Part shown: positions 1-9,764 of the stretch, piece after piece
Layout: each line of letters starts with the position of its first letter
Numbering within the stretch: the first letter of the stretch is position 1
Origin: Allostella vacuolata
Lineage (GTDB): Bacteria > Pseudomonadota > Alphaproteobacteria > ATCC43930 > Allostellaceae
Assembly (NCBI GenBank): GCA_006739055.1
Contig: AP019702.1
Coordinates: forward strand, 4,179,388 to 4,243,387
Reading direction: 5' to 3'
DNA: 64,000 bases
The notes under the pieces: model-generated
The model's input: the letters and a program-made list of their open reading frames with translations, nothing else
Told to the model about the DNA's origin: nothing
Database searches by the model: none
Program-made: the position numbers and the translations under genes

Positions 1-451
1 GCTCGGCCCGGGTGCGCATGCCGACCACGTCGGAGCCCGCCCCGGGCTCGCTCATGGCGAGCGCGCCGATATGCTCGCCCGAGACCAGCTTCGGCAGGTA
101 GGCGCGCTTCTGCGCCTCCGTGCCGTTGCGGTTGATCTGGTTGACGCAGAGGTTGGAGTGCGCGCCGTAGCTGAGCCCGACCGAGGCGGACGCGCGGCTG
201 ATCTCCTCCATCGCCACGCAATGCTCGAGGTAGCCGAGGCCGGCGCCGCCATACTCCTCGTCCGCGGTGACGCCGAGCACGCCCAGATCGCCCAGCTTGC
301 GCCACAGGTCCATCGGGAACTCGTTCGAACGGTCGATGTCGGCCGCCCGCGGCGCGATCTCCGCGTCGGAGAAGCTGCGCACGGTGTCGCGCAGCATGTC
401 GGCGGTGTCGCCGAGGTCGAAGTCGAGCGACGGGTAGTCGTTGCGCAGCAT
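1..451 (-). CDS. ivd: isovaleryl-CoA dehydrogenase, N-terminal part (cut by window edge)
   Basis: This is the N-terminal 150 residues of an acyl-CoA dehydrogenase. The start is ATG at 451 and the rest of the gene lies off the left edge. The protein opens [14 protein letters not shown] and contains [28 protein letters not shown] and [13 protein letters not shown], which closely match the N-terminal and middle domain of isovaleryl-CoA dehydrogenase, the FAD enzyme that oxidises isovaleryl-CoA in leucine catabolism. The ALAMSEP.AGSD segment borders the flavin and substrate site in this superfamily. The catalytic base lies outside the window, so the exact substrate is inferred from the N-terminal similarity. 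It could be a close branched-chain acyl-CoA paralog. The gene is divergent from the TAXI gene across 143 bp. Confidence 0.82.
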   Translation of the reverse strand, partial: MLRNDYPSLDFDLGDTADMLRDTVRSFSDAEIAPRAADIDRSNEFPMDLWRKLGDLGVLGVTADEEYGGAGLGYLEHCVAMEEISRASASVGLSYGAHSNLCVNQINRNGTEAQKRAYLPKLVSGEHIGALAMSEPGAGSDVVGMRTRAE

Positions 452-594
452 CGGGCTCTCCCGGGATCCGGTTCGCGAGCCGGACTATAGCGCGCAAGGC
501 CGGCGGGTCCAGCCGGGCGGCGGCCAAGGGGGTTGAGCCCGGGCGCCGCCGCCATACTGTTGGTCGTGCCACCGCCACCGGAGGACACCCCGCC

Positions 595-1644
595 ATGCCG
601 CCTTCCCGCCCGCCCTCGATCGACCGGACGCCGGTCGTGCCCCTGTCGCGCCGCATGCTGCTGGCGGGCGCCGGGGGCCTGGCCCTGGCCGGTGCCGCCC
701 GACCTGCAGACGCCCGACCGGCAGACGCCCAGCCGGCAGACGACCAGCCGGCAGACGCCCAGCCGCTCTCCCTGGCGCTCGGCACCGCGACCCAGGGCGG
801 CGGGTTCGCCGTGTTCGGCGCGGCCCTGGCGGCCGCACTCGCCGCCGGCGACTCCGGCCTGCGCCTGGAGCTGCGGGCGACGCCCGGCAGCGGCGCCAAC
901 CTGCCGCTGCTCGAGGAAGGGCGCCTCGACCTCGGCCTGATCCAGGGGACCAGCGCCTACGAGGCCCTGGCCGGCATCGGCCGCCCGGCGACCCGGGCGC
1001 GGATCGTCGGCGCCATGTATTCCAGCCCCGGCATGTTCGTCGTCCGCGCCGACGGCCCGTACCGGCGGATCGCCGACCTCAAGGGGCAGCGCATCGTGCT
1101 GGGCGCCGCCAGTTCCGGCCTGGTGGTCATGGCCCGCTACGTCCTGGACGGGCTCGGCCTCGATCCCGGGCGGGACTTCGACCCGGTGCTGCTGGAGAAG
1201 GCCGGCGACGGGCCGCCGATGGTGCTGGACGGCCGCGCCGCGGCGCTGTGGGGCGGCGGAGTCGGCTGGCCCGGCTTCGCCCGCGTGTCGGGTGGGCCCG
1301 CCGGCGCGCGCTTCATCGGCCTGGAGCCGGCGGAGATCGAGAGGGTCCGGGCGCGCCATCCCTTCCTGAAGCCGATGACCGTGCCGGCCGGGGCCTATCC
1401 CGGGATCGCCGAGCCGCTGCCCACCGTCGGCTCGTGGAACGTCGTCCTGGCCCGGCCCGACCTGCCCGATGCGGCCGCCTACCGCTTCACCCGCGCCCTG
1501 CACCGGGCGGAGGCCGAACTCGGCCGGCGGCTGGAACAGGCCCGCGAAACCACCGCCGCCAACACCGTCGCCGCGGCACCGGGGCCGGAATTCCTCCACC
1601 CGGGATCGGCCCGGTACCTGCGCGAGGCGGGCCTGCTCGCCTGA
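595..1644 (+). CDS. TAXI family TRAP-type solute-binding protein
   Basis: A 349-residue periplasmic binding protein of the TAXI family, which feeds TRAP transporters. The N-terminus carries a twin-arginine-like signal (LSRRMLLAGAGGLALAGAA, about residues 18-37), so Tat export is likely. It is followed by a linker made of four PAD(A/D)(R/Q) repeats, then the mature fold with LALGTATQGGGFAVFG and GLIQGTSAYEAL typical of TAXI proteins (NMT1/THI5-like fold). No TRAP membrane subunit (DctQM or 4TM-12TM) lies next to it in the window, so it is an orphan binding protein here. The start is the ATG at 595, upstream of the signal. It converges with the histidine kinase gene, 27 bp apart. The ligand cannot be told from the sequence. 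Confidence 0.8.
   Translation: MPPSRPPSIDRTPVVPLSRRMLLAGAGGLALAGAARPADARPADAQPADDQPADAQPLSLALGTATQGGGFAVFGAALAAALAAGDSGLRLELRATPGSGANLPLLEEGRLDLGLIQGTSAYEALAGIGRPATRARIVGAMYSSPGMFVVRADGPYRRIADLKGQRIVLGAASSGLVVMARYVLDGLGLDPGRDFDPVLLEKAGDGPPMVLDGRAAALWGGGVGWPGFARVSGGPAGARFIGLEPAEIERVRARHPFLKPMTVPAGAYPGIAEPLPTVGSWNVVLARPDLPDAAAYRFTRALHRAEAELGRRLEQARETTAANTVAAAPGPEFLHPGSARYLREAGLLA
700..759 (+). repeat. four tandem 15-bp repeats encoding PADAQ-type linker
   Basis: Four head-to-tail 15-bp units (700-714, 715-729, 730-744, 745-759), consensus CAGCCGGCAGACGCC with one to three mismatches each. They encode repeats of PAD(A/D)(R/Q/P) between the Tat-like signal and the mature domain of the TAXI protein. 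Being a multiple of three, copy number can change without a frameshift. Confidence 0.9.
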
Positions 1645-1671
1645 TCGCCGCCGCCTTCGCCCGAGGAGGCC

Positions 1672-3939
1672 CTACCGCCCGGAGGGCCCGCCCGCGCTCC
1701 GGGCCAGTTCGTCGGAGCGGAACTTCCGGGCGACGAGCAGCGATTCGCCGTGCCGCAGCGCCTCCTCGATCGCGTCCGGGCTCCGGGAGAGCAGGCTGCG
1801 CGCCAGGACCATCGTCTCGCAGTCGTCCGCCTCCTCGACCATGCCGGCGAGGCGGCCGGCGCTGCACGCCCCGATCTGGAAGAAGATGCCCTTCAGCCGA
1901 TGGGCGCGGGTCCGCACCAGCTGGACGCTGCCGGCGTCCACCGCCCGCTCGATCTCTTCCAGGTCGACCCGGGTGTCGACCGAGAAGCTGTCGAGAATCT
2001 GCTCGAACGGCCCGATGCCGACGCTGTCCAGCAGCTCCTCCAGCCGTTCCCCGTCGAAGGCGACGTCCGGCACGGCGGCCGGCTCGGCCGGCCGGGCCCC
2101 GCCCAACAGCCGCTCGATCAGCGCCAGCAGGTCGGCCTTGCGGATCGGCTTGGTCAGGAACTCGTTCATGCCGATCGCATGGGCGCGCTCGCGATCGGTC
2201 GCCAGCGCCAGCGCGGTCAGGGCGACGATCGGCACCCGCGCCGCCTCGCCGTCGAGTGCGCGGATGCGCCGGGTCGCCTCGTAGCCGCCCATCACCGGCA
2301 TCTGCAGGTCCATCAGCACCAGGTCGAAGGCGATCCGCTGCACCGCGTCCAGCGCCTCGGCGCCGTTGCCCACCGTCTGGACGCGATGGCCCATGCTCTC
2401 CAGCATCGAGCGGATCACCAGCTGGTTGGCGGGGGTATCCTCCGCGACCAGGATGCGCAGATGGGCCGGCGCCTCCGACGGCGCGTCGGAGCGCTTGACG
2501 GCCGGATCGGCGACCGCCCGGCTCATTTCCAGCGGGACCTGGAACCAGAAGGTCGACCCGCGCCCGACCGTGCTCTCGAAGCCGATCGAGCCGCCCATCA
2601 CCTGGACCAGCCGCTTGCTGATGGCGAGGCCGAGCCCGGTGCCGCTCTTCAGGCGGCCGATCGAGGAATCCGCCTGCTCGAACGGCTCGAACAGCCGCTC
2701 GTGCAGCTCGGGCGGGATGCCCTTGCCGGTATCGGACACGGCGAAGGTCAGGGTGACGTGGGGGCCGTCGCGGCGGGCGACGGAGATCGACAGGACGACG
2801 CTGCCGGTCTCGGTGAACTTGATGGCGTTGCCGACGATGTTCAGCAGCACCTGGGTCAGGCGCCCGGGGTCGCCCATCAGGGACGACGGCACGTCCGGCT
2901 CGATATGCTGGGTCACGTCCAGCACGGTGCCATTCGGCAGGCCGCGGGCGATCTCCAGCACCTCGTCGCACAGCGTGCGCATGTCGAAGGGGATGCACTC
3001 GATGTCGAGCTTGCCGGCCTCGATCCGGGAGAAATCCAGGATGTCGCCGATGATCGACAGGAGGTGCTGGGCCGACGCGTTGATGACCCGGATATAGCGC
3101 AGCTGCGTATCGTTGAGCGGCGTGTCGACCAGCAGGTCGGCCATGCCGATGACCGAGTTGAGGGGCGTCCGGATCTCGTGGCTCATGGTCGCGAGGAAGG
3201 CCGACTTGGTCGAGTTCGCCCGCTCGGCTGCCTCCTTGGCGACCGTCAGGCCGGACGACAGCTCGGTCAGTTCCTGTCCCTGCTGTTCCAGCCGCCGCAT
3301 CTGGATCGTCGACAGGGCGCCGAAGGCGAGCAGACAGGTGATCAGCACCACCGCCGCCACCACCACGGCGAGCAGCGAGTGCAGCATCGCCAGCTTCTCG
3401 TTCTGCCAGTGCTGGGCGGAGCGCTGGCGCACCTCCGACAGCAGGTCCTGCAGCAGGGGGCTGAGGGATTCGGCCTTCTCCGACAGGGTCCGCGCGATGG
3501 TGACCGTGTCGAGGTCGGTCCGGTCCATCAGCCGGTCCGTTTCCTCGATCAGCTCCTTGATCTGGTTGACGACGAGGCGGAGGGTCGGATGGTCGGGGCC
3601 GATCTCCGGCCCCAGGACCGTGATCATGCTGGGGTTGCGGCTGAAGAAGATGTCGGCCGCGATGACGATGCGGTCGCGGTCGACGTGCGAGCCGGCCGTC
3701 TGGGCGGCGAGCAGCAGGTCGGTCAGCTTCTGGAATTCGAGGTGGGTCTGGTAGGCGTACCAGAGGATGTCGTACTGGAAGACTTCCGCACGCTTGTAGA
3801 GGTCGCGCAGCGTCGACGCGAAGAGGGCCGCCACGACCAGCGTGGAGACCAGGAGGCCGGCGATCACCGCCAGCCGCAGCCGCGCCGCGCGAGGACGCGG
3901 CGCGGCGGGCTTGGCGTCGGGCTCGGCGCGCATCGACAC
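1672..3939 (-). CDS. hybrid sensor histidine kinase with receiver and Hpt domains
   Basis: A 755-residue membrane-bound hybrid kinase. In order: TM1 about residues 21-42, a periplasmic helical segment 43-185, TM2 about 187-208, a HisKA domain with phospho-acceptor His254 in [12 protein letters not shown], a HATPase with the N box (NIVGNAIKF), G1 (DTGKGIPP) and G2 ([10 protein letters not shown]), a receiver with Asp544 in LVLMDLQMP, and a C-terminal Hpt domain with His680 in [13 protein letters not shown]. The full four-step phosphorelay is therefore in one polypeptide. The start used is GTG 3939; an ATG two codons later (3933) is equally possible as neither has a clear ribosome site. The gene begins 18 nt after the stop of the periplasmic sulfite-oxidase-fold protein, so the two are probably one operon. 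No cognate DNA-binding regulator is seen nearby. Confidence 0.88.
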   Translation of the reverse strand: MSMRAEPDAKPAAPRPRAARLRLAVIAGLLVSTLVVAALFASTLRDLYKRAEVFQYDILWYAYQTHLEFQKLTDLLLAAQTAGSHVDRDRIVIAADIFFSRNPSMITVLGPEIGPDHPTLRLVVNQIKELIEETDRLMDRTDLDTVTIARTLSEKAESLSPLLQDLLSEVRQRSAQHWQNEKLAMLHSLLAVVVAAVVLITCLLAFGALSTIQMRRLEQQGQELTELSSGLTVAKEAAERANSTKSAFLATMSHEIRTPLNSVIGMADLLVDTPLNDTQLRYIRVINASAQHLLSIIGDILDFSRIEAGKLDIECIPFDMRTLCDEVLEIARGLPNGTVLDVTQHIEPDVPSSLMGDPGRLTQVLLNIVGNAIKFTETGSVVLSISVARRDGPHVTLTFAVSDTGKGIPPELHERLFEPFEQADSSIGRLKSGTGLGLAISKRLVQVMGGSIGFESTVGRGSTFWFQVPLEMSRAVADPAVKRSDAPSEAPAHLRILVAEDTPANQLVIRSMLESMGHRVQTVGNGAEALDAVQRIAFDLVLMDLQMPVMGGYEATRRIRALDGEAARVPIVALTALALATDRERAHAIGMNEFLTKPIRKADLLALIERLLGGARPAEPAAVPDVAFDGERLEELLDSVGIGPFEQILDSFSVDTRVDLEEIERAVDAGSVQLVRTRAHRLKGIFFQIGACSAGRLAGMVEEADDCETMVLARSLLSRSPDAIEEALRHGESLLVARKFRSDELARSAGGPSGR

Positions 3940-3957
3940 TGGGGGGACCGACCTGCT

Positions 3958-4467
3958 CTAGCGGACTTCGATCGCTTTCAGCTGCCAGGCGCAGCGGGCG
4001 AAGTAGAGGTCGGTCTTGAGCGCCGGGTTGTCATCGAAGGGGTACATGATCCACAACGGTCCCTTGTCGCGCACCGGCATCGAGCGCCCATCCCGCCGGT
4101 AGGCCAGGATCACGTCGAACTTCTCGAAGTCGGCGATCGGGATCTTCACCTTGTAGTCGTTGAGGGCGACCGCGACGATGTCGGTCCCCGACGCGCCCAC
4201 CGTCTTCAGCAGGTCGCGCATCAGCACGCCTTCGAAGCTGATCTGGCCCTCGGTCCACTTGGTGGAGGTGCGGACGGTCTTCCTGCCGATCGCCTCCAGC
4301 GCCGCCATGTCGAACCGCGCCACCTTGCCGTCGACGGTATTGGTGATGTTGCCGCTCATCTCCAGGATCGGCGTACCGGTCGGCGCCGGCAGCGACTGTG
4401 CCTGGACCGCGACGGGCAGGCCGACCAGGAGCAAGATCCCGACCGCGCTCAACAATCTCCGGAGCAT
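3958..4467 (-). CDS. exported sulfite-oxidase-fold (molybdopterin-domain-like) protein
   Basis: A 169-residue protein with a signal peptide (MLRRLLSAVGILLLVGLPVAVQA, cleavage near AQA). The mature part resembles the short oxidoreductase molybdopterin-binding domain family: FEGVLMRDLLKTVGA, VALNDYKVKIPI, DVILAYRRDGRSMPV and DKGPLWIMYPFDD are its usual conserved blocks. The only mature Cys is near the C-terminus (FARCAWQLK), so the Cys that ligates Mo in true sulfite oxidases is not in its normal place and the protein may not hold the cofactor. It sits 18 nt upstream of a hybrid histidine kinase with a periplasmic domain, and I infer it acts as an accessory or ligand-sensing partner. The enzymatic role is unknown. 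Confidence 0.72.
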   Translation of the reverse strand: MLRRLLSAVGILLLVGLPVAVQAQSLPAPTGTPILEMSGNITNTVDGKVARFDMAALEAIGRKTVRTSTKWTEGQISFEGVLMRDLLKTVGASGTDIVAVALNDYKVKIPIADFEKFDVILAYRRDGRSMPVRDKGPLWIMYPFDDNPALKTDLYFARCAWQLKAIEVR

Positions 4468-4763
4468 GCTTCACCACCTTTCATTCATGGGCGCGCGCGA
4501 CCGCCGGGCCGCCGCCTTTCGGCGGAACGGCCCTCGGCCGGTCCCGGCGCGGGGTCGCGTTGCCGTGGATCACCTGGACGCCGCTTGGCCAAGCTTCCGC
4601 CCTTCCAGGGGAAAGGGATCGCGGGTCGCGACCGGTCGAGGCAGCATGGGCCGGCAAGCCTTTTCGGCGCAGGGCGTATACCGGGGCGATAGTCTCAAGA
4701 ACCGAGAGCAAGAATCAACCGATCGTTTTCAGACAGTGCCGCAGGGCCGGCCGCGCCGCGATG
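4468..4763. other. 296-bp gene-free stretch between mgtE and the sulfite-oxidase-fold gene
   Basis: All genes here run leftward. The stretch should hold the end of the maeB-mgtE transcript and the promoter of the sensor-kinase operon. On the minus strand the mgtE stop is followed by a GC-rich inverted repeat (GCGGCGCGGCCGGCC region) without a clear T run. I do not see a convincing -35/-10 pair. The short open frame at 4481-4711 has no ribosome site and no recognisable product. Confidence 0.5.
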
Positions 4764-6140
4764 TCAGATCAGGAACAGGGTCGCCAGGCCGAGAAAGGAA
4801 AAAAAGCCGAGCACGTCGGTCGTGGTCGTCAGGAATGGCCCCGCCCCCACTGCCGGGTCGATCTTCATGCGCTGGATCAGGATCGGGATCAGCGAGCCGG
4901 CCAACCCCGCCCAGACCATGTTGAAGACCATGGCAGCCGCCAATACCAGACCGATGCGCGGGTCCTCGAACCACAGTGCCGCCACCGTCCCCAGGATCGA
5001 CGCAAAGACCATGCCGTTGATGATGCCGACGCCCAGTTCCTTCAGGATCACCCGGCGGACATTGTCGGTCGCCAGGTCGCCGGTCGCCAGGGCCCGGACG
5101 ACCACCGTCACCACCTGCATGCCGGCATTGCCGCCCATGGCCGCCACGATCGGCATGAGCACGGCCAGCGCCACCAGGCGCTCGATGGTCGCCTCGAACT
5201 GCGAGATGACGGTCGACGCGATCAGCGTGTTGACCAGCGTGATCAGCAGCCAGCGGATGCGCGTGCGGGCGGTCCCCAGCACCGATGCGTTGACGTTGGT
5301 CTCGCCGACCCGCCCCAGGCGCATCAGGTCCTCTTCAGCCTCCTCGTCCAGGACGTGGACCACGTCGTCGACGGTGACGACGCCGACCAGGCGCTCGTCG
5401 GCGTCGACCACCGGGGCCGAGGCCAGGCCGTAGCGCTGGAACAGGCGGCCGACCTCTTCCTGGTCGGCCGTGGCGGGAATGCGGCGAAACTCCCGGGACA
5501 TGATGTCGGCGATGCGCACCGGGCGCTTGGTGCGCAGGATCCGGCTGACCGGCACCACGCCCACCGCCTTGCGCCGGGCGTCGATCACGAAGACGTCGAA
5601 GAATTGGTCGGGCAGGTCGGCGGCGCTGCGCAGGAAGTCGATCGTCTGGCCGACCGTCCAGTGCGGCGGGACCGCCACCAGCTCGCGCTGCATCAGCCGG
5701 CCGGCGCTGTCCTCGGGGTAGGTCAGCCCCTGCTCCAGCACCGCCCGGTCTTCGGCCGGGATATGCCGCAGCACCTCGCGCTGCTCCAGCGCGTCGAGCG
5801 ATTCCAGCACCTCGACCGCGTCGTCGGTCTCCAGCTCGGCCACCGCCTCGGCGACGCGGACCATGCCGAGCTGGTCCATCACCGCCTCGCGGACGGAATC
5901 CTCCAGCCAGGGCAGGCATTCGGGGTCGAAGGCGTCGCTGATCGCCTGGACGAGGCGCCGACGGTCGTCCTCGTCCAGGCGCTCGATCAGGTCCGCCAGG
6001 TCGGACGGGTGCAGCGGCCGGACGAAGGCACGGACGACGTCATCCTGCCCGCCTTCCAGCGCGGTCCCGATCGCGGCCATGAGCCGGGGCGTCAGGCCAT
6101 GGAAGCTGGCCGGCGCGCCCCGCTCGGCCGCCTCTGCCAT
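4764..6140 (-). CDS. mgtE: magnesium transporter MgtE
   Basis: A 458-residue Mg2+ channel of the MgtE family (usual length about 450). It has an N-terminal superhelical MgtE_N domain (about 15-135), two CBS domains (about 140-265, with VAVPPHWTVGQTIDFLR and RIPATADQEEVGRLF) and five transmembrane helices from about 295 to the end. The pore segments show VLMPIVAAMGGNAGMQ and the conserved TTTTDVLGFFSFLGLA. In the family the cytosolic domain closes the pore when Mg2+ is high. The start is ATG 6140, whose A is the last base of the maeB stop (TGATG), so translation is probably coupled to maeB. No Mg2+ riboswitch can precede it given this overlap. Confidence 0.95.
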   Translation of the reverse strand: MAEAAERGAPASFHGLTPRLMAAIGTALEGGQDDVVRAFVRPLHPSDLADLIERLDEDDRRRLVQAISDAFDPECLPWLEDSVREAVMDQLGMVRVAEAVAELETDDAVEVLESLDALEQREVLRHIPAEDRAVLEQGLTYPEDSAGRLMQRELVAVPPHWTVGQTIDFLRSAADLPDQFFDVFVIDARRKAVGVVPVSRILRTKRPVRIADIMSREFRRIPATADQEEVGRLFQRYGLASAPVVDADERLVGVVTVDDVVHVLDEEAEEDLMRLGRVGETNVNASVLGTARTRIRWLLITLVNTLIASTVISQFEATIERLVALAVLMPIVAAMGGNAGMQVVTVVVRALATGDLATDNVRRVILKELGVGIINGMVFASILGTVAALWFEDPRIGLVLAAAMVFNMVWAGLAGSLIPILIQRMKIDPAVGAGPFLTTTTDVLGFFSFLGLATLFLI

Positions 6141-8455
6141 CAGGCTTCCCCGCGGCCCTGGCTTTCGGGTCGTCCCTGGCTTTCGGGTCGACCCTGGGCG
6201 TCCACCACCGCGACCGCGGTCATGTTGAGGATGCCGCGGGTCGTCACGGCCGGGGTCAGCACGTGCGCGGCACCGCCCGCGCCCACCAGCATCGGCCCGA
6301 CGGACAGGCCGTCGCCCAGGGCCTTCAGCAGGTTGAAGGCGATGTTGGCGGCATCCACGTTGGGCATGACCAGCAGGTTGGCGCTGCCCGACAGGCGGCT
6401 GTTGGGGAAGAGACGCTCGCGGATCTGCTCGTTCAGGGCGGCGTCGCCATGCATCTCGCCCTCCACCTCCAGCTCCGGCTCGCGCTCGCGGATCAGGGCC
6501 AGCGCATCGCGCATCTTGCGCGCCGACGGCTGCTCCGAGCTGCCGAAGTTGGAATGCGACAGCAGCGCCACCTTGGGCTCGAGGCCGAAGCGGCGAACCA
6601 CGTCGGCCGACCGGACCGCCATCTCCGCCAGGGTGGCCGCATCGGGATCGGCGTTCACATAGGGATCCGTGATGAAGACCGTGCCGCGGCTGAGGATCAG
6701 CAGCGTCAGCGCATGCACCGCGCGGGTCTCCCCGTCGGTGTCGAGCACGTCGAGCACATGCGTCAGCTGGCGGTGGTAGCGGCCGCTGACGCCGCACAGC
6801 ATGGCGTCGGCGTCGCCGCGGCGGACCATCAGGGCGGCGATGATGGCGGTGCGGGTGCGCACCAGGGTGCGGGCCGCGTCGGGCGTGATGCCCTTGCGCT
6901 CCATCAGCCCGTGATAGGTCTTCCAGTAGAGGTCGAAGCGCGGGTCGCCGTTGGGGTCGACCAGCTCGAAGTCGCGGTCGGGCACCAGGCGCAGGCCGAG
7001 CCGCTCGATGCGCCGCGCCACCACCTCGCGCCGGCCGATGATGATCGGATGGGCGATCCCCTCCTCCAGCGCGTTCTGCGCGGCGCGCAGCACCCGCTCG
7101 TCCTCGCCGTCGGCATAGGCGACCCGCTTGGGGTCCTGGCGGGCCTTGTCGAACACCGGCTTCATGACGAGGCCGGAGCGGAAGACGAACTGGCCGAGAC
7201 GCTGCCGGTAGGCGGCGAAATCCGCGATCGGCCGGGTGGCGACGCCCGAGTCCATCGCCGCGCGGGCCACCGCCGGCGCGATCTCCAGGATGAGGCGCGG
7301 GTCGAAGGGTGTCGGGATGATGTAGTCGGGGCCGAAGGTGAGCGCGTCGTCGCCGCCATAGGCGGCCGCCACCACGTCCGACGGCTCGGCCATGGCGAGG
7401 TCGGCCAGGGCCTTCACCGCGGCGATCTTCATCGCCTCGTTGATGGTCGTGGCGCCGACGTCGAGCGCGCCGCGGAAGATGAAGGGGAAGCAGAGGACGT
7501 TGTTGACCTGGTTCGGGTAGTCCGACCGGCCGGTGGCGATGATGGCGTCGGGGCGCGCGGCGCGCGCCACCTCGGGCATGATCTCCGGCACCGGGTTGGC
7601 GAGCGCGAAGATCAGGGGCTGGGCCGCCATGCCCGCGACCATCTCGGCCGTCAGCACGCCCGGCGCCGACAGGCCGAGGAACACGTCCGCGCCGCCGATC
7701 ACCTCGGCCAGCGTGCGCGCCTTGGTATCCTTGGCGTAGCGGTCCTTGCGCGGGTCCATCTCCTCGTTGCGGCCCTGCCAGACGACGCCGTACCGGTCGG
7801 TGACGATGACGTTCTCCACCGCCAGGCCGAGGTCGACCAGCAGGTCGAGGCAGGCGATCGCCGCCGCCCCGCCGCCCGAGGTGACGAGGCGCACGTCCTC
7901 GATCCGCTTGCCGACGTAGCGCAGCCCGTTCAGGACCGCGGCGGCGACGATGATGGCCGTGCCGTGCTGGTCGTCGTGGAAGACCGGGATGCGCATCCGC
8001 GCGCGCAGCCGGGCTTCGATGTCGAAGCATTCCGGCGCCTTGATGTCCTCGAGGTTGATGGCCCCGAAGGTCGGCTCCAGCGCCGCCACCACCTCGACGA
8101 AGCGGTCGGGATCGAGCGCGTCCACCTCGATGTCGAAGACGTCGATCCCGGCGAACTTCTTGAAGAGCACCGCCTTGCCCTCCATCACCGGCTTGGAGGC
8201 GAGCGGCCCGATGGCGCCCAGGCCCAGCACCGCCGTGCCGTTGGTGATCACGCCCACCAGGTTGCCGCGGGCCGTGAGGCGGGCGGCCTCCTGCGGGTCG
8301 TCCTGGATCGCCTGGCAGGCGAAGGCGACGCCCGGCGAATAGGCCAGCGCCAGGTCGCCCTGCGTCCCGAGCGGCTTGGTGGCGACGATCGCCAGCTTAC
8401 CCGGGGTCGGCAGCGCGTGATACTCGAGCGCGCGGTTGCGGCGTTCGTCGGTCAT
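6140..8455 (-). CDS. maeB: NADP-dependent malic enzyme with phosphotransacetylase-like domain
   Basis: A 771-residue large malic enzyme, which decarboxylates malate to pyruvate with NADP+. The malic domain (about 15-150) has [12 protein letters not shown] and [12 protein letters not shown]; the active-site and metal region is KAPECFDIE and [12 protein letters not shown]; the Rossmann domain follows to about 420 ([25 protein letters not shown]). Residues about 430-755 form a phosphotransacetylase-like domain ([37 protein letters not shown]), regulatory in MaeB-type enzymes. The last 13 residues are a duplicated PESQGR repeat not typical of the family. The start is ATG 8455, giving the usual [13 protein letters not shown] opening. 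It is the first gene of the maeB-mgtE pair, 140 nt downstream of tRNA-Leu on the same strand. Confidence 0.95.
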   Translation of the reverse strand: MTDERRNRALEYHALPTPGKLAIVATKPLGTQGDLALAYSPGVAFACQAIQDDPQEAARLTARGNLVGVITNGTAVLGLGAIGPLASKPVMEGKAVLFKKFAGIDVFDIEVDALDPDRFVEVVAALEPTFGAINLEDIKAPECFDIEARLRARMRIPVFHDDQHGTAIIVAAAVLNGLRYVGKRIEDVRLVTSGGGAAAIACLDLLVDLGLAVENVIVTDRYGVVWQGRNEEMDPRKDRYAKDTKARTLAEVIGGADVFLGLSAPGVLTAEMVAGMAAQPLIFALANPVPEIMPEVARAARPDAIIATGRSDYPNQVNNVLCFPFIFRGALDVGATTINEAMKIAAVKALADLAMAEPSDVVAAAYGGDDALTFGPDYIIPTPFDPRLILEIAPAVARAAMDSGVATRPIADFAAYRQRLGQFVFRSGLVMKPVFDKARQDPKRVAYADGEDERVLRAAQNALEEGIAHPIIIGRREVVARRIERLGLRLVPDRDFELVDPNGDPRFDLYWKTYHGLMERKGITPDAARTLVRTRTAIIAALMVRRGDADAMLCGVSGRYHRQLTHVLDVLDTDGETRAVHALTLLILSRGTVFITDPYVNADPDAATLAEMAVRSADVVRRFGLEPKVALLSHSNFGSSEQPSARKMRDALALIREREPELEVEGEMHGDAALNEQIRERLFPNSRLSGSANLLVMPNVDAANIAFNLLKALGDGLSVGPMLVGAGGAAHVLTPAVTTRGILNMTAVAVVDAQGRPESQGRPESQGRGEA
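6156..6191 (-). repeat. 18-bp tandem duplication at the 3' end of maeB
   Basis: Two 18-bp copies (6156-6173 and 6174-6191) differing at one base, plus the first six bases of a third copy. They encode the doubled PESQGR tail of MaeB just before the maeB/mgtE TGATG junction. Confidence 0.9.
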
Positions 8456-8561
8456 CGGCGTGGATCGGTCATTGGCGTTCAGGCCCTTCCTGCCGGCCGG
8501 CCGGTGCGGGAACGCCTGCCGCCGGCCGCATACCCCCGGGTGCGGGGAAGCCTACAAGCTA

Positions 8562-8588
8562 CGAAGCCCGCTGGTAAGGCGGGCTTCG
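8562..8588 (-). terminator. hairpin downstream of tRNA-Leu
   Basis: A perfect 10-bp stem (CGAAGCCCGC / GCGGGCTTCG) with a 7-nt loop, 6 bp past the CCA end of tRNA-Leu. On the minus strand it is followed by GTAGCTTGTAG rather than a T run, so it is a weak or processing-type terminator for the tRNA transcript. Confidence 0.55.
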
Positions 8589-8594
8589 GAAGGA

Positions 8595-8681
8595 TGGTGC
8601 GGTCGAGAAGACTCGAACTTCCACGGAGTTTCCCCCACAGCGACCTCAACGCTGCGCGTCTACCAATTCCGCCACGACCGC
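8595..8681 (-). tRNA. tRNA-Leu (anticodon GAG), CCA encoded
   Basis: Class II tRNA of 84 nt plus an encoded CCA (8595-8597). The acceptor stem GCGGTCG/CGACCGC closes, the D arm contains GGAATTGGTAGAC, the anticodon stem CAGCG/CGCTG holds loop TTGAGGT (anticodon GAG), there is a long variable arm, and the T arm reads GTTCGAGTC. Discriminator base is A. It reads CTC and CTT leucine codons. It lies between maeB and the divergent lipB. Confidence 0.97.
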
Positions 8682-8758
8682 ATGGTGCCTGCCGGTAGAG
8701 TTGCCGGCGACGGCCGCGGGGTGTTAGCAAATCCCTCGTGGCATGGCAAGCAACTGAC

Positions 8759-9466
8759 ATGATCGTCGATGACCTTCCGGTGACAATCGTCGCCGTCCCC
8801 CCCGCCGCGCCGGCACCGGAGCGGCAGCCGCCCGAATGGCGCATCGACGACCTGCCGGTCGACTACCCCGTGGCGATGGCGGAAATGGACCGGCGCGCCG
8901 CGGCGATCCGCGCCGGCACCGCGCCCGAGCTGGTATGGCTGCTGGAGCACCCGCCGCTCTACACGGCCGGGACCAGCGCCGACGACGCCGAGCTGCTGGA
9001 CGCGGGCGGCCTGCCGGTGCACCGCAGCGGCCGCGGCGGGCGCCTCACCTACCACGGGCCGGGGCAGCGCATCGGCTACTGCCTGCTCGACCTGAAGCGG
9101 CGCAATCCCGACGTGCGCTGGTATGTCGCGCAGCTGGAGGCCTGGCTGATCGAGACGCTGGCCCGCTTCAACGTGCGCGGCGAGCGCCGCGAGGGCCGGA
9201 TCGGCGTCTGGGTGGTGGGCCAGGACGGCCGCGAGCGCAAGATCGCCGCACTCGGCGTGCGCGTCCGGCAATGGGTGACGCTGCACGGCATCGCCCTCAA
9301 CGTCGATCCCGACCTGTCGCGTTTCGGCGGCATCATCCCCTGCGGCGTGCGCGACTTCGGCGTCACCTCGCTGGTGCGCGAAGGCATCCTGGTCTCGATG
9401 CCGGAGGTCGACTCGGCGCTCAGGGCGAGCTTCGAGACGGTGTTCGGCGCGGAGATGCCGGCCTGA
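8759..9466 (+). CDS. lipB: octanoyltransferase LipB
   Basis: Lipoyl(octanoyl) transferase: moves octanoate from octanoyl-ACP to the lipoyl domains of 2-oxoacid dehydrogenases and GcvH, in the cytoplasm. From ATG 8759 the protein is 235 residues. It has the family motif [16 protein letters not shown] (about 91-106), catalytic Lys161 ([10 protein letters not shown]) and catalytic Cys195 (GIIPCGV). An in-frame GTG at 8738 would add seven residues; ATG 8759 is chosen because LipB proteins begin just before the substrate-binding domain. It converges with the acylphosphatase gene, 11 bp apart. Confidence 0.96.
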   Translation: MIVDDLPVTIVAVPPAAPAPERQPPEWRIDDLPVDYPVAMAEMDRRAAAIRAGTAPELVWLLEHPPLYTAGTSADDAELLDAGGLPVHRSGRGGRLTYHGPGQRIGYCLLDLKRRNPDVRWYVAQLEAWLIETLARFNVRGERREGRIGVWVVGQDGRERKIAALGVRVRQWVTLHGIALNVDPDLSRFGGIIPCGVRDFGVTSLVREGILVSMPEVDSALRASFETVFGAEMPA

Positions 9467-9477
9467 CCGTCGGCGGC

Positions 9478-9764
9478 TCACGCGGCCGTCGGCCGCTGCT
9501 CGAACCCCTGGCTGCCGTCGTCGTGGGCCGGTGTCCGGCCGACAGCCTTCACCTCGGCCTTGGGAGGGCCCCTGCGGCAGCGCTCGGCCATCCGGTCGAC
9601 GGCGGTGCGGGAGCCGATCAGCAGGGCCTCCACGGTGCCGTCGCGGCGGTTGCGGACCCATCCCCGCAGGCCGAGGCCGGTCGCGTTCTCCACCGTCCAG
9701 GCACGGTACCACACGCCCTGGACCCGGCCGGAGACGACCAGCCGCTCGGCGACGATGCCGTCCG

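Noticed and set aside
52-1599. Long minus-strand frame across ivd start and the TAXI gene
   Set aside because: It is out of frame with the clear acyl-CoA dehydrogenase start and antisense to the TAXI gene; composition is that of a shadow frame.
4481-4711. 76-codon minus-strand frame between mgtE and the sulfite-oxidase-fold gene
   Set aside because: No ribosome site, no similarity recognised, and codon pattern typical of non-coding GC-rich DNA.
6138-6200. Mg2+ riboswitch (M-box) upstream of mgtE
   Set aside because: mgtE starts inside the maeB stop codon (TGATG), leaving no untranslated leader.
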